Positions 9,516 through 20,075 of a stretch of DNA of 64,000 nucleotides are shown here, piece after piece; the first letter of the stretch is position 1, and each line of letters opens with the position of its first letter. A program made the translations under genes and the position numbers. This DNA comes from Alopecurus myosuroides (taxonomy: Eukaryota; Streptophyta; Magnoliopsida; Poales; Poaceae), in contig CM054060.1 of NCBI GenBank assembly GCA_028641055.1, positions 61,533,371 to 61,597,370 on the forward strand. Reading direction: 5' to 3'. The notes beneath the pieces are model-generated. The model searched no databases. It was not told the origin of the DNA and saw only the letters and a program-made list of their open reading frames with translations.

Positions 9516-11335
9516 ATGGATCCCGGTATAGTTCAAATCTCTTGAATCTTGGTGCTATAACCTTACCTTCCATGGATGTGCGTTTTTGTTAGCTTGCTTG
9601 GTAGATTTCGTTCCGAAGAGGACTCCCCATACATGCTAGAAATCATAGATTAGATCACTTGTTTGCAATCCTTGTGGAAATCTGAGATCTAGGTTAATTT
9701 TGTGCTGTTCCGAAATTACCGGAATATCCGGTCCACGACTGAACCGGAATATCCGGGTAACCGGAATATCCGGTTCAGTTTTGAACCGGAATATCCGGCT
9801 GAGTCCAGTACGGTTTTAAGGGCAGCCCCAAATGAATCTTTCCCATATTTCCACCTCGATTGTTTCCTGTCATCTTCTCTATCATTTCTATGTATGATTG
9901 TATCCGTTGTATGACACTAGTGTACTCATCTTGTGCTTTTCCTACTATATCTTGTTTCACAGATGGTGACCACGATCGAAGCGTTCCAAAGCGCAAGAAG
10001 CTTGTCTCTACCCGTAACAAGAGGAAACCTCGGCTCAACTATAAGACCGACATTCCGATTCAGGAGTTCAATGAGCTCAGAAAGAAGGATGCCTATCTGT
10101 CTCCGAGGGTTGGCAACATTGATCCTCGTTTCTGGAATCTGGAGCAGTCCTACATTTACACTGACATCTACTGTGACTTCCGCTATCCGTGCCGCCCTAT
10201 GCATCCCTATGACCATGCCGCTCTCAAGGCCAAGGATGAGTTTGCTGATGCTGCCAGTATTGTTGAGCGCTTCGGTTTGGTGAAGCTGATGGAGACCCAG
10301 TGCAACTACAACACGCAGCTGGTGATGCAGTTTATGTCCACCCTCGTGTACTCCACTGGTGATATTGTGACCCGTCTTAAGTGGATGTCTGGAGATACAC
10401 CCTGTGAGGCATCCTTTGAGAGGTTTGCTCGGCGTCTTGGCTACTCTTACAGCGAGCACCCTCCTCTTGGTCACCGCGTCCATGAGGTTGATAGGCCGAG
10501 GAGGGAGGTGTCCATGGCTGAGCTCTACGCCCCTGGTTTCACTGTTGGGGGGCTTGAGGGACTGCTTCCTCTTTATGATCAGCTGGTGCGTATCTTCAGA
10601 GCTTTCCTTGTGCCAAGTGGAGGTAACAACGATGCTCTCACCACTCCTCTGTGCAACCTTCTGATTCTGGCTAAGGAGTGTATGGAGGAAGAGGACCCGG
10701 CTGTCTCATATACTGTGGATGTGATGGACATCATCTTTCACGAGCTCTATGCTGCGATGATTGGTGGCTACACCATACCCTATGCTCCCTACATCATGAT
10801 GCTTATCAAGTATGAGATGCGGAAGGAGTACACCGAGCTTCCCATGGTTGAGCACAAGGTGAGGAAGCTGTATGTCAAGAGGAAGGTGAAGACTGCGGCT
10901 GCTTCTCGGAGTGCTCCATTTGAGGGTGGTTCCTCTATGGGTGGTCCTTCTAGCTCTCAGTCTGCTCCCAGGGTGCCTGTGTCTGATCTCACCACTTTGC
11001 GCAACGTCAGGAAGCTATCCTGGTTTCAGCGCAACGTGCTCTGCATGAAGCTGGACATTCACAAGGAACAGTACAGGGCATATCGCAGGGACACTGATTT
11101 GGCCAGCTCGCAGCGTCAGATTCTCCATCACGTGAGTGGTGGCACTGGTGATGTTCCTGCTCCTCTTGATGCTCAGTCCTACTCTGCTTGGTCTGCTGAG
11201 GATTCCACTCCTTGGGAGAGCATTGAGGCGGCCCTCAGGTCTACTCGGGAGACTGCTTCACGAGCTCATGATGCTGCTGCTGATGAGGAGGAGTCTGATG
11301 ATGAGCAGGGATCTGGAGACGAGTCGGATGCTTAG
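9516..11335 (+). CDS. Spliced accessory ORF of the Copia element (env-like position)
   Basis: The model is exon 1 at 9516-9525 (ATG plus seven bases), a 437-bp GT-AG intron (9526-9962) and exon 2 at 9963-11335, giving 460 residues. The junction restores an Asp codon and keeps frame. The N-terminus is rich in Arg/Lys and contains a PKRKK cluster typical of nuclear localisation signals at about residues 12-16. The middle is mostly helical with no recognised catalytic motif. It recalls the 'putative plant transposon protein' class often carried by plant retroelements, a weak impression only. The C-terminus is a Glu/Asp/Ser-rich acidic tail. No signal peptide or membrane segment is visible, which argues against an envelope glycoprotein. 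An unspliced reading from ATG 9860 is also open, but it begins inside the predicted intron. Confidence 0.72.
9526..9962 (+). other. Predicted intron of the accessory ORF
   Basis: The donor reads G|GTATAG and the acceptor TTGTTTCACAG|A, with a pyrimidine-rich tract before the acceptor. Removal joins a 10-base first exon to the long second exon in frame. The intron contains three further CCGGAATATCCGG palindromes (about 9718-9800), so it may also act as a regulatory region. Confidence 0.65.
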
Positions 11336-11892
11336 ACCGTGTCTGGGGCGTTAGTTAGCTATTTCCCTCCTTTTTGGTGTCTCGATGCCAAAGGGGGAGA
11401 AGTAGCTATTATAGACTACGGGATTTGCATGGGTTCGGGCACAAGCATTTGCTTTTATCCTTCCTTTGAGCGCTTGTGTCCATTTTATCTTCATTTGTCG
11501 TGCTTGTGAACTTGTCGTTTATTGTCGTTTAAAACTATGTGTGCTTATGTGTGTGACTATTGGTTATCTGGATACTATCATGGTTATCTATTTATGGTGT
11601 GTTGGTTATCTATCGGATATGTTGAGGAGATTATCTATGATTGTGCTTGGTTATTCTTGGATATATCGTTCTCGCACAAGGTATATACTTCCTTACACTC
11701 AACCTATCGGTGATGTTGTCTCATTGTCGTGTTTGCTACTTGTTGAAAATCTCTTCCTATACATCATTGCACCCATTTGTGTTTGAGGCAAACAAAAGAT
11801 ATGCATAGAGATAGGGGGAGAGATTTTCATCTTGTTTCAAGCATGCTTTCTGTCAAGGTTTATTGCAAATCTTAGTATTGTCATCTAACACC
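11336..11892 (+). other. 3' untranslated region with extra polypurine-like runs
   Basis: No gene is seen. AAAGGGGGAGAAG at about 11390-11402 and ATAGGGGGAGAGA at about 11811-11823 resemble the true polypurine tract at 11893-11906. Confidence 0.6.
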
Positions 11893-11906
11893 AAAAAGGG
11901 GGAGAT
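11893..11906 (+). other. Polypurine tract
   Basis: AAAAAGGGGGAGAT lies immediately before the TG of the 3' LTR, the position where plus-strand DNA synthesis is primed. Confidence 0.9.
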
Positions 11907-13329
11907 TGAAAGTGCATTTCGTTTTCCCAGTGTTTTGTGTGTTAGTTAACAATACTAAGTACATTATTTATCGAGGTGTTTAGTGTGCAGGTGTTATACT
12001 TAACATCGGCATCGAGCACTGAAAAGTCGGTGAAGTTTGGCCTGAGGTTTTTGGGACAGAACTCAACCGGATTATTCGGACCGGATTATTCATCCTGGAC
12101 CGGATATTCCGGTTGCTGAGAAAGGAGCTCAAAAATGGCTAAGGACTGAGGATTTTGCATACTGGAATCAACCGGATTATTCGGACCGAATATTTCATCC
12201 TGGACCGGATATTCCGGTTACTGCGAAAAATTGCTAAGGACTGAAGTTTTGAGCTACTGGAGTCAACCGGATTATTTGGACCGGATTATTCATCCCGGAC
12301 CGGATATTCCGGTTGCTGCGAAAAACTGCTAAGGACTGGAAGTTTTGAGCTACTGGAGTCAACCGGATTATTTGTACCGGATATTTCATATATACCGGAT
12401 ATTCCGGTTGCAGTTGAGGAAGTGGAAAAATGGCTAAGGACTATAAGATTTGCGTACTGGCATCTACCGGATTATTTGTACCGGATTATTTCAAATCAAC
12501 CGGATAATCCGGTCCAGCACTGCAGTTCTGCGTGGAGCAAACTAACCGGATATTCCGGTCCAAACTTGAACCGGATATTCCGGTACCTTTTTTCCTGCAC
12601 AACGACTAGTTGTGAGGAGGGACTATAAATAGCCCTCCTCTTCTTCCTCAAGATCCAGTTCTTCCCCTTAGCATTGATGAGCATTTAAGAACTCACCAAA
12701 TCCCTCATAACTCCCAATCCCTCCACCCAATCTTGAAGATCTTTGGAGGATTGAAGGAGAAGGCCCCGATCTACATCTTCACCAACCCGTTCTTCATTTC
12801 CCCCTCTCTAGCTCGAGGGATCTTGCCTAGGGTTTCCTCTTGTGGAGAACCTAGGCATCTTGTTTCTAGTTGGTGATTCAAGAGTTGTTGGGAGCCCCCA
12901 ATTAAGTTGTGGGTGTGTGCCCCAAGGTGTTTGTAAAGGATTTGATCCCCGCCTCAAAGGGGTTCTATAGTGGAAGGTGAACTAGGCCTTTGTGGCGAAG
13001 TTCATCGGAGAATAGGGTGAAGCCTTAGTGGCGTTGAGTAGGCCTTTGTGGCGAGCTCACACCCCTCCAACGAGACGTACTCCCCTAAAAAGGAGGAACT
13101 CGGAAATACATCGTGTCTCCGTGTGCTTCCATCGGTTACCTCGTTCCTCCCTCTCTTTACTTACTTGTACTTGTTGCATTGATTACTTGTCTTGTCATAT
13201 AGGTAAATTCATCACTAGTTGCTCTATCTAGAGAATTTACCTTTCTTGTCAAGCCTAAATTTGAGAAAAATTAAAATTTGCCGTAGCACCTATTCACCCC
13301 CCCCTCTAGGTGCCCATACTATACTTTCA
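11907..13329 (+). repeat. Copia 3' LTR
   Basis: The 1423-bp LTR matches 1289-2715 except for about five changes: GGACCGAATA near 12185, ACTATAAG near 12440, a small rearrangement of CAGCC/CCAGC near 12515, and a shorter C-run near 13300. Confidence 0.95.
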
Positions 13330-13334
13330 TCGTG
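13330..13334. repeat. Target site duplication TCGTG, right copy
   Basis: Direct repeat of 1284-1288, flanking the Copia element. Confidence 0.95.
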
Positions 13335-13840
13335 CTCCTCCCAAGCGAGGGGGCGGGCGACGGGAAGGAGGGTGACGATCGAGGGGATCGAGCGAGGAGC
13401 GAGCGGGGGGTTCCTCCCGTGCGTGCGTGCGTTTCCTGGATAAGAGGTGGAGGGACCTAGTCGCGAATAGGAGAAACGGCGGGGGCAAAAATGAGAGGGA
13501 GAGAAAGATTTTAGGGTTTGGGGAGGGATTTCGGTGGGGGGCTGGCTGGGCTGCCGGTTTGGGCTAGTTGGGCCGAAAAATGGGCAGGTTGCCTCTCTCT
13601 CTCTCACAACTCTATTTTTTTTTCTGTGGGTTTGTTTTATTATTTTCCAGAAACTGTTTTGGCACTATTAAAAGAAAATATTTTTGTTTTGCATCAAACA
13701 AATTTTAGAAAGTCAAGAGTTGATGGAATTAAACATTTTGCAAGTTTCAAATGCGCGATGATGTATGAGGATGCCATGCGATGCGAAAAGAAAAACAACG
13801 ATCAATCTTATTTGGGGAAAAAAAAAACCCGGACGTTACA
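13335..13840 (-). mobile_element. Gypsy-type long LTR, first copy, right part
   Basis: This continues the LTR interrupted at 1288 and matches 17832-18331. It ends ...CGGACGTTACA, the reverse complement of the LTR start TGTAACGTCCG. Small indels against the other copy include one extra GTGC repeat near 13423 and one extra ATGCG near 13775. Confidence 0.85.
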
Positions 13841-14336
13841 GACGACACCACTAACAAGGGATTGCGCCCTCGCAATCCACCTGCTAACCCGGGAGGGAAA
13901 AGAAGTTCGACTATCGATTCTTCATGCTTCCAGTTGATCCTTCGACACCACTAACAAGGGCTTCTCGACACCACTAACAAGAGATTTTTGCTCGGGCTGA
14001 TGACGATGTTCTTCCACCAGGACTCTTCCGATGATCGAACCTATTAGGTTAAAGGCTCAGAAAACGTCCACCCACGTAGGATCCTAACACTTTGACAGAT
14101 AGAGAGGGAGATAGACTCCAAAACAAATGAGATAGAAGGAGAAGTAGAATAGAGATAAGGAGAAAACAAGAATCCTATTGAGATGTTTCCAAAATAGTTT
14201 AGCAGAAATAGTTTTTGACACTCTAGAAACAACGACCGTTAGCGAGGTTATCCTACAGGCTTTGCGGACCCTTTGCTTCGATAACCATTCGTATCGAAAC
14301 AATATCGGGAATCGGAAACCATGCTCTGATACCATT
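13841..14336 (-). mobile_element. Short internal domain of the long-LTR Gypsy-type element
   Basis: Only about 496 bp separate the two LTR copies, and no gag or pol frame is present. The segment next to the left LTR carries three copies of CGACACCACTAACAAG (about 13844, 13944, 13968). A conventional polypurine tract is not obvious at the LTR edge. The right end holds a primer binding site in reverse. The element is therefore non-autonomous or internally deleted. Confidence 0.75.
14323..14334 (-). other. Primer binding site on the minus strand (initiator Met-tRNA)
   Basis: GCTCTGATACCA is the reverse complement of TGGTATCAGAGC and stands two bases from the LTR boundary at 14337. This fixes the element orientation as minus. 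Confidence 0.9.
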
Positions 14337-17300
14337 TGTGACGCCCCGGGATCGGGCACTATGCAAATTTCAGCATTCCCGCCAAAATCCACATAATAAC
14401 CGATTCCAGGTTGCCACTTGTGATAACATTACAATAGTTCACGAATAATCCACAACAACAACAGAAAAGGTATATACAAGATGACTCAAACGAGCCAAGG
14501 ATACAACTGATACAATACAAAGATCCAAATAACAGCGGAAGAAACAACATAGCGTCCGACTACGGACAAGATACAAATTGGACTAAGAGTCCTGAAGTTA
14601 ACCGAGAGCGTGCAATCCCTGCCCAGGCCAAGCCGGAGGGATTCCCAAGCTAACGTCGTCAGACTTCAAACCTGTTGACTGCAATGTTGAATATGCAGCC
14701 ACGAAAAAGGATTCGTGGGTCAGTACGGTTAAGTACTGGCAAGTGGATAAACCATACTCACAAGATACCGGCGTAGCCAGTCATCACAAGATACAAATAC
14801 TTTGGGTTCAACGGGAAGGCAAGGATTATTGCAAATAAGCGGCATCGGGCTGCACCAACCAACTACAGAGACTCACTACAACAACCGGCTAAAAGAGGGG
14901 GGATAAGATAGCGTATTGGAACCAACTACAACTACTCATCAAACAATACCCATCCAATGTCACCCCCTACTAAGGAAGCAACCCAAGGATAACTCACACT
15001 GTTGGATTAATGATGTTCAACTTATGGTGTCAATAAGACTATTACTAGTCAAGTTATCATTAGTTAGGTGTAAGTTGTTCTGAGTACTTGTTAGCCAGTA
15101 CTTTCACCAAGTTAACCATAACCGCGGAAAACACGGCTTCTCGAGAAGATTTACCCTGCAGGGGTGCACCAATTTGGCCGTACACGTAAGAATAACCCGC
15201 CAGACGGGGATCAAACCCACCAAGCGAGGTACTCAACATAACCCAACTCTTCTTCGCATCAAGCTCAAAGAACCCCGTGCAATTGAGCGCACGGCTAATC
15301 AAGCCCCACGAAGAAAAGGGGACCCTCATAGCACTCTAAGAACGTGTCTCCCTAAATGCCGGCTACAAAAGTTCCACCCTGGCCTGGGTTCGCAAAATCA
15401 TGCATGCGGCAAATGGAAAACCCGAACTAATTGAGGCGATTTGGACGAGATGCGAATCGAATCAAATTGAGGGGGGCGCCCATACTCGCTTCCCACATGC
15501 GGTTAGTGCGCTCATCATGGATCAGTAGACAAGACCCTTTTCCTAATTAGGGTCGACACTAGCAGGCTTCAAAACCACGCCGGGCCTCCTGCCGGTGCCT
15601 TATCATCAAATTATTATTACCCAAAACATTAAAATGTTGTTGATTGAATTGAAACCCAACTATCAAACTGAACAAATGATAAGACGGACAACAAGACTTG
15701 AGCGCAAACAACACTAAGCATGCAACTACGACACGAGGGCCAACAGGTTAAACAAACAACAGTTAATAGGAAGTGGAAGGAAGGCTATATCATGGCTGCA
15801 AGGTAACATATAATAGGATCGAGACACAAGCATCGAATCAACAAGCTAGAATAAGAACAACGGAAAGAATCAGTAACAAGTGATGAAAGGCAGCCATTTG
15901 GCAGCAAGTGAGTATACTTGCCTGGAATCCAGCAAGTAGAGGTACATCCGAAGAACTTGTCGTTGCTCACATCATCTCAACGTCCTATCCGGGAAGAAGC
16001 AACGAACCTCGAACAAACACCGGATGCAACAATTACTTCTACGGCAAAAGATCCAGCATGATCCTATTTTATATGCATGGCATGGCAAGATGCAACAGGG
16101 GAAACAACTTAAGCAATTTCATCGGAACCGGAGTCCGGAGAAATAGGAATTGGTTCAAGTTGTTTATCCACACAACAATTTAAATGTTGTTTAGCATGGA
16201 AAACAGTAAATAGGTGAGTTAAGCAATATTAAATGGAATAGGGCAACAACTGAATTAAATACCCCAACACATTCCATATTTATCTATTAGGTGAACATAC
16301 ATAACACCACTACAAATGCAACATGCAGGGTGCAAACATGAACATGGATGGCATGAATAGATTAAGTGCATTTTTCTGGTACGAAAACATATTTTATTTG
16401 TTGGATTTGGAATTAAAATGAGCAAGTTATCAAATTAGCAATTTTAATGCATTAATTAAGAAATAGTTGTTTTCAGCAATTTAAATTATTCAAAACAGAA
16501 AACAAAGTTGATATTTGCACAGTTTAGAGAATTTTGATTCGAAAACATATTTTATTTTTCAAATTTGGAGTTAAAATGAATTAGTTATGATTTATGCAAT
16601 TACATCAATTTAAATTGAGCCGGAAGCCCAACATTTAATTTAGGAGGTTCACGTTATTTATCTACCCATCAAGATTAAATGTTGTTTAACATGGGGGGCA
16701 ATAATATAGATGAGCTACACAATTTAAATGGAACCGGGACAATATTTAATTATCCCAACTCATTCCATATTAATTGTTAGGTGATAGCTAATTACCCACA
16801 ACCCAAAAGATGCAATGCAACATGATGATATGATATTTATAAAATAGATTGCATGTTGTAGAAAATAGGGCATATAGGTATAGGGGATTTAGGGTTTGGG
16901 TTCGCACGTTGGAAAGAGGACCGCCGGGGTCAACGCCGGAAACTTCGGGACGGGGAGGAAGTAGGCGTCCGTAGAGGAAGTAGTCGACGTCGAGGAAGTA
17001 GGGGAAGTAGTCGTTCTCAAACCACACGATCATCGTCGTCGAAGTAGTCGTTCAACGTCCGGAGTCGATGTAGTCGTAGTAGTCGTGGGCGAGCCGCTAC
17101 CGCATCGCCTTCAGGGCCGGAGGTGATCGTGCCGCATCTCCGGTCGATGAGAATTCATGGACGCGCACGAAGGCGGCCAACGCAAAGCGGACATGGCGAA
17201 GATCTTGGCGCATAGGGGTGCACGGTCATCGACGTTCGAAGCGGTGGTGTCGAGGCACTTGTTTGGGTCACGGACTCCATGGTGCGAGTGGTCTTCAAGG

Positions 17301-18331
17301 TGTCATACCCCTTGCGCACATTGTATCGAACACGTGGCGGGCGAACACCATCGAAGGAGAGGCCGGAGGCGCACGGGGCTGCCGCAGGCCACAATCGACG
17401 CACGGTAGGAACGGAGGTGGACAGCGGCCCTAGGGCTGCCGGCCCGTGGCTGCGGCCACCGAAGATGAACGGGGGGATGGTGAGGATGGCGACGCGCGGG
17501 ACTGCGGCCGCGGGAGGAGGCGCCGGTGGCGGGGCGAGTTCGGAGGAGGTGGACCGAGCGCCACGGCCGTCCGTGGCTGCGGGCTCGGCGCCATGGGGCG
17601 GACAGAGGAGGGCACCTACCGGCAGGCGGCCGGAGCCAGGGGGAAGGAAGGCGGAGGGGAGAGCTCGGAGGGAGGCGGCCGGCTGCAGAAGAGGGCGTCG
17701 CGAAGGGCTCGGGCGGCTAGGCAGTCGCCGGCGGGTGCGGCTGGAGGCGGAGGACGAGGGGAGAGGGGAGGGGCTCAAGGGAGGCGGCGCTATGGCTAGT
17801 AGGAGGCGACGGGAGGCAGCGGCCATCGTGCTCCTCCCGAGCGAGGGGGCGGGCGACGGGAAGGAGGGTGACGATCGAGGGGATCGAGCGAGGAGCGAGC
17901 GGGGGGTTCCTCCCGTGCGTGCGTTTCCTGGATAAGAGGTGGAGGGACCTAGTCGCGAATAGGAGAAACGGCGGGGGCAATAATGAGAGGCAGAGAAAGA
18001 TTTTAGGGTTTGGGGAGGGATTTCGGTGGGGGGCTGGCTGGGCTGCCGGTTTGGGCTAGTTGGGCCGAAAAATGGGCAGGTTGCCTCTCTCTCTCTCACA
18101 ACTCTATTTTTTTTTCTGTGGGTTTGTTTTATTATTTTCCAGAAACTGTTTTGGCACTATTAAAAGAAAATATTTTTGTTTTGCATCAAACAAATTTTAG
18201 AAAGTCAAGAGTTGATGGAATTAAACATTTTGCAAGTTTCAAATGCGCGATGATGTATGAGGATGCCATGCGAAAAGAAAAGAAAAACAACGATCAATCT
18301 TATTTGGGAAAAAAAAAACCCGGACGTTACA
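14337..18331 (-). repeat. Gypsy-type long LTR, second copy (complete, about 4.0 kb)
   Basis: The LTR runs from TGTGACGCCCCGG at 14337 to CGGACGTTACA at 18331 on the plus strand; read in element orientation it starts TGTAACGTCC and ends GGCGTCACA. The internal sequence shows ancient duplications: the segment around 16170-16330 resembles 16660-16830, and 16380-16450 resembles 16540-16610. The last 1.2 kb is GC-rich and holds a long Pro/Ser/Arg-rich minus-strand frame (17155-18099) without a recognisable domain, open here but broken in the other LTR. It contains the intact site (near 17827) corresponding to the Copia insertion point. Confidence 0.85.
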
Positions 18332-20075
18332 CTCATTTCAACCCGTCAGCGCTCCGCCGTTTAGGACTCAGCATCGGCGAAGAGAGACAACCTTCGAGCG
18401 TTGCTAATTGGTAGCACTAATCAACTGTGAATAGAGAAATATGAAACTAGATGTTCTCAACACATGAGAGAGATCTAGAATTAGAGCTAGATCTAATCAG
18501 GAGAGGACACCTCAAATCCCTATTAGAAGAGGCTCTAATTCAATTAAAAGGGCTCCAATTAGAATCTCTAATTATACCCTCTAATTCTACTAGAGAGAGA
18601 GAGAGGCTTGAGAGCCAATCTTATGTGCCTTGTCTTTATATAGTGGGAGGGAGGGGAGACTTTCCAAGTGAGAGGGAGGAGTCCTAGTTTAGCTACGAGG
18701 AGGTGGCCACACTCCTCTCCCAACTCGGTTTGGGCAAGGTGGAGTCCAACTCCATCTCCCTCATTACCTTTTTATTTTCTCATTTTTATCTCCAATAAAT
18801 TGAGAAAAAATACTGGGACGATTAGTACCAACATGTGAAGCCACTGGGGCCCACTTGTCAGCCCCCCTAAAATAGGTTGCGGCCATGAGGGGCATTTCTG
18901 CCCCCTTCGGCACTCCCTCCTTTATGGAAAGTCCCCGAAACTCTTTCGGAACCATACAAACCTGATAGATAAAATCATCGATATTATCCTGTGACATCTC
19001 GTGACCGCTGTTACCTCTCATATAATTTCTGCATAATAGCGGCATATAGTAACTTCCCCGAAACCACTCCGATTGACACCAGACTTGTTTTTGTGACATC
19101 GTATAGACATCGAACATTCATAAAACTAATAACAACATATTAATTCTCTAAATTAAAGGTTGGCACGGCTTAAACATGTGACACGTAAAAGCTCGATAAC
19201 ACACAAGCATATTCGGGAACTTACCGAACAATAACCAAAAACGGGACCATGGATGCTCATGATGGCTCGTGTGTGTTCACAAAGAATGAGGGAACCTTAT
19301 AAGTTACTCATTGCACATATTCCCTTAGCTTCACGATACCAACGATATCACGAGTTGAGACTATGTGATCTGATTTGATCAAACTCTTTGATCATAACAC
19401 ATAAAACCCGTTACCGATATCGTCCTCTTTTCTCATCCATATCCCCGATGTCCTTATGATAAACCACATTGTGTATGCCAGGCGATTGGTTGACATCGAT
19501 GATACCGAGAGGGGCCAGAGTATGCATCTCTCTGTCGTTTAAAGGAGTTAAGTACTAATCTTGAACGTTCTCAGTTTCATTGCGCTTTCTAGATTATACC
19601 CAACCATCACCGTATGATTCCCAGTTACGACAAAAAGGTTGATGATATCCAAAGTATAACTTTCGATCGCGCGATCACTAGATATTCTCATAATATAGGA
19701 ATTATAGTTAATGACAACTTCATATGTACTTTGCTAAAATACATTATAATTGTCTAGTATCTTTTTAGCAATATCATATCCTTGGGTCGGTTCAGTACAT
19801 TGTTACCCTAACAATAAACTATTATGTTTTGCTAGACTTTTCAATCAAATTCATGATCAGGAAAATGTGACCATTTCACAAAACATAAGTTAATCTCAGA
19901 GACAAGATTAGGAACTCATGTTTGTTCATGTCTTCACACCATCACAAAGATTCTCATTTGAAAAGTCACTTTTCAAGTGCTATAGCGGTCGTAGCATGTT
20001 GACATAAACTTAATTCTGAACTTGGAGATAGAATAATAACTGGATATTACCGTCTCTAGGGCATATCTCCAACAA
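18332..20075 (-). mobile_element. BARE/WIS/Angela-like Copia LTR, reverse orientation, probably solo or truncated
   Basis: The right edge reads ...CTAGGGCATATCTCCAACA; its reverse complement TGTTGGAGATATGCCCTAG closely matches the start of BARE-1/WIS/Angela LTRs as I remember them. A minus-strand TATA box (CTATATAAAG, about 18634-18643) lies about 1.43 kb into the LTR, in the position expected for this 1.7-1.8-kb LTR type. No gag or pol lies on either side. The left edge is the end of the long-LTR Gypsy-type element, so truncation there is likely. No target duplication was confirmed. Confidence 0.6.

Larger units (their letters stand above)
1289..13329 (+). mobile_element. Complete Copia (Ty1) retrotransposon, SIRE/Maximus-like, about 12.04 kb
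   Basis: The element has two near-identical LTRs (1289-2715 and 11907-13329) with TG...CA ends, a primer binding site for initiator Met-tRNA, gag, pol in the Copia order protease-integrase-RT-RNase H, an additional spliced ORF downstream of pol, a polypurine tract and a perfect 5-bp target duplication. A long coiled-coil gag extension and an extra ORF in the env-like position are typical of the SIRE/Maximus lineage; that lineage call is inference from structure. The LTRs differ by about four or five substitutions and one poly-C length change, so the insertion is recent. gag carries one in-frame stop, so self-sufficiency is uncertain. Confidence 0.93.

Noticed and set aside
9860..9962. Unspliced N-terminus of the Copia accessory ORF starting at ATG 9860
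   Set aside because: It overlaps the palindrome-bearing intron, includes the pyrimidine tract of a strong acceptor, and the spliced model gives a cleaner start. It is kept only as an alternative.
9860..11335. Retroviral envelope gene in the Copia element
   Set aside because: The position is env-like, but no signal peptide, membrane anchor or Cys/glycosylation pattern is seen, and the N-terminus is basic.
14323..14334. tRNA-like match to initiator Met-tRNA
   Set aside because: Only the 12-base primer complement is present; no cloverleaf surrounds it here or at 2718.
17155..18099. Long minus-strand open frame (314 codons) in the GC-rich part of the long LTR
   Set aside because: It is Pro/Ser/Arg-rich and low-complexity, has no domain, lies inside an LTR, and the matching frame in the other LTR copy differs and is interrupted.
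18437..18460. ATATG as the left target duplication of the BARE-like LTR (ATATG follows 20075)
   Set aside because: The base following the left ATATG (18439-18443) is not a TG LTR terminus, and a 5-base match in about 100 bases is likely by chance.
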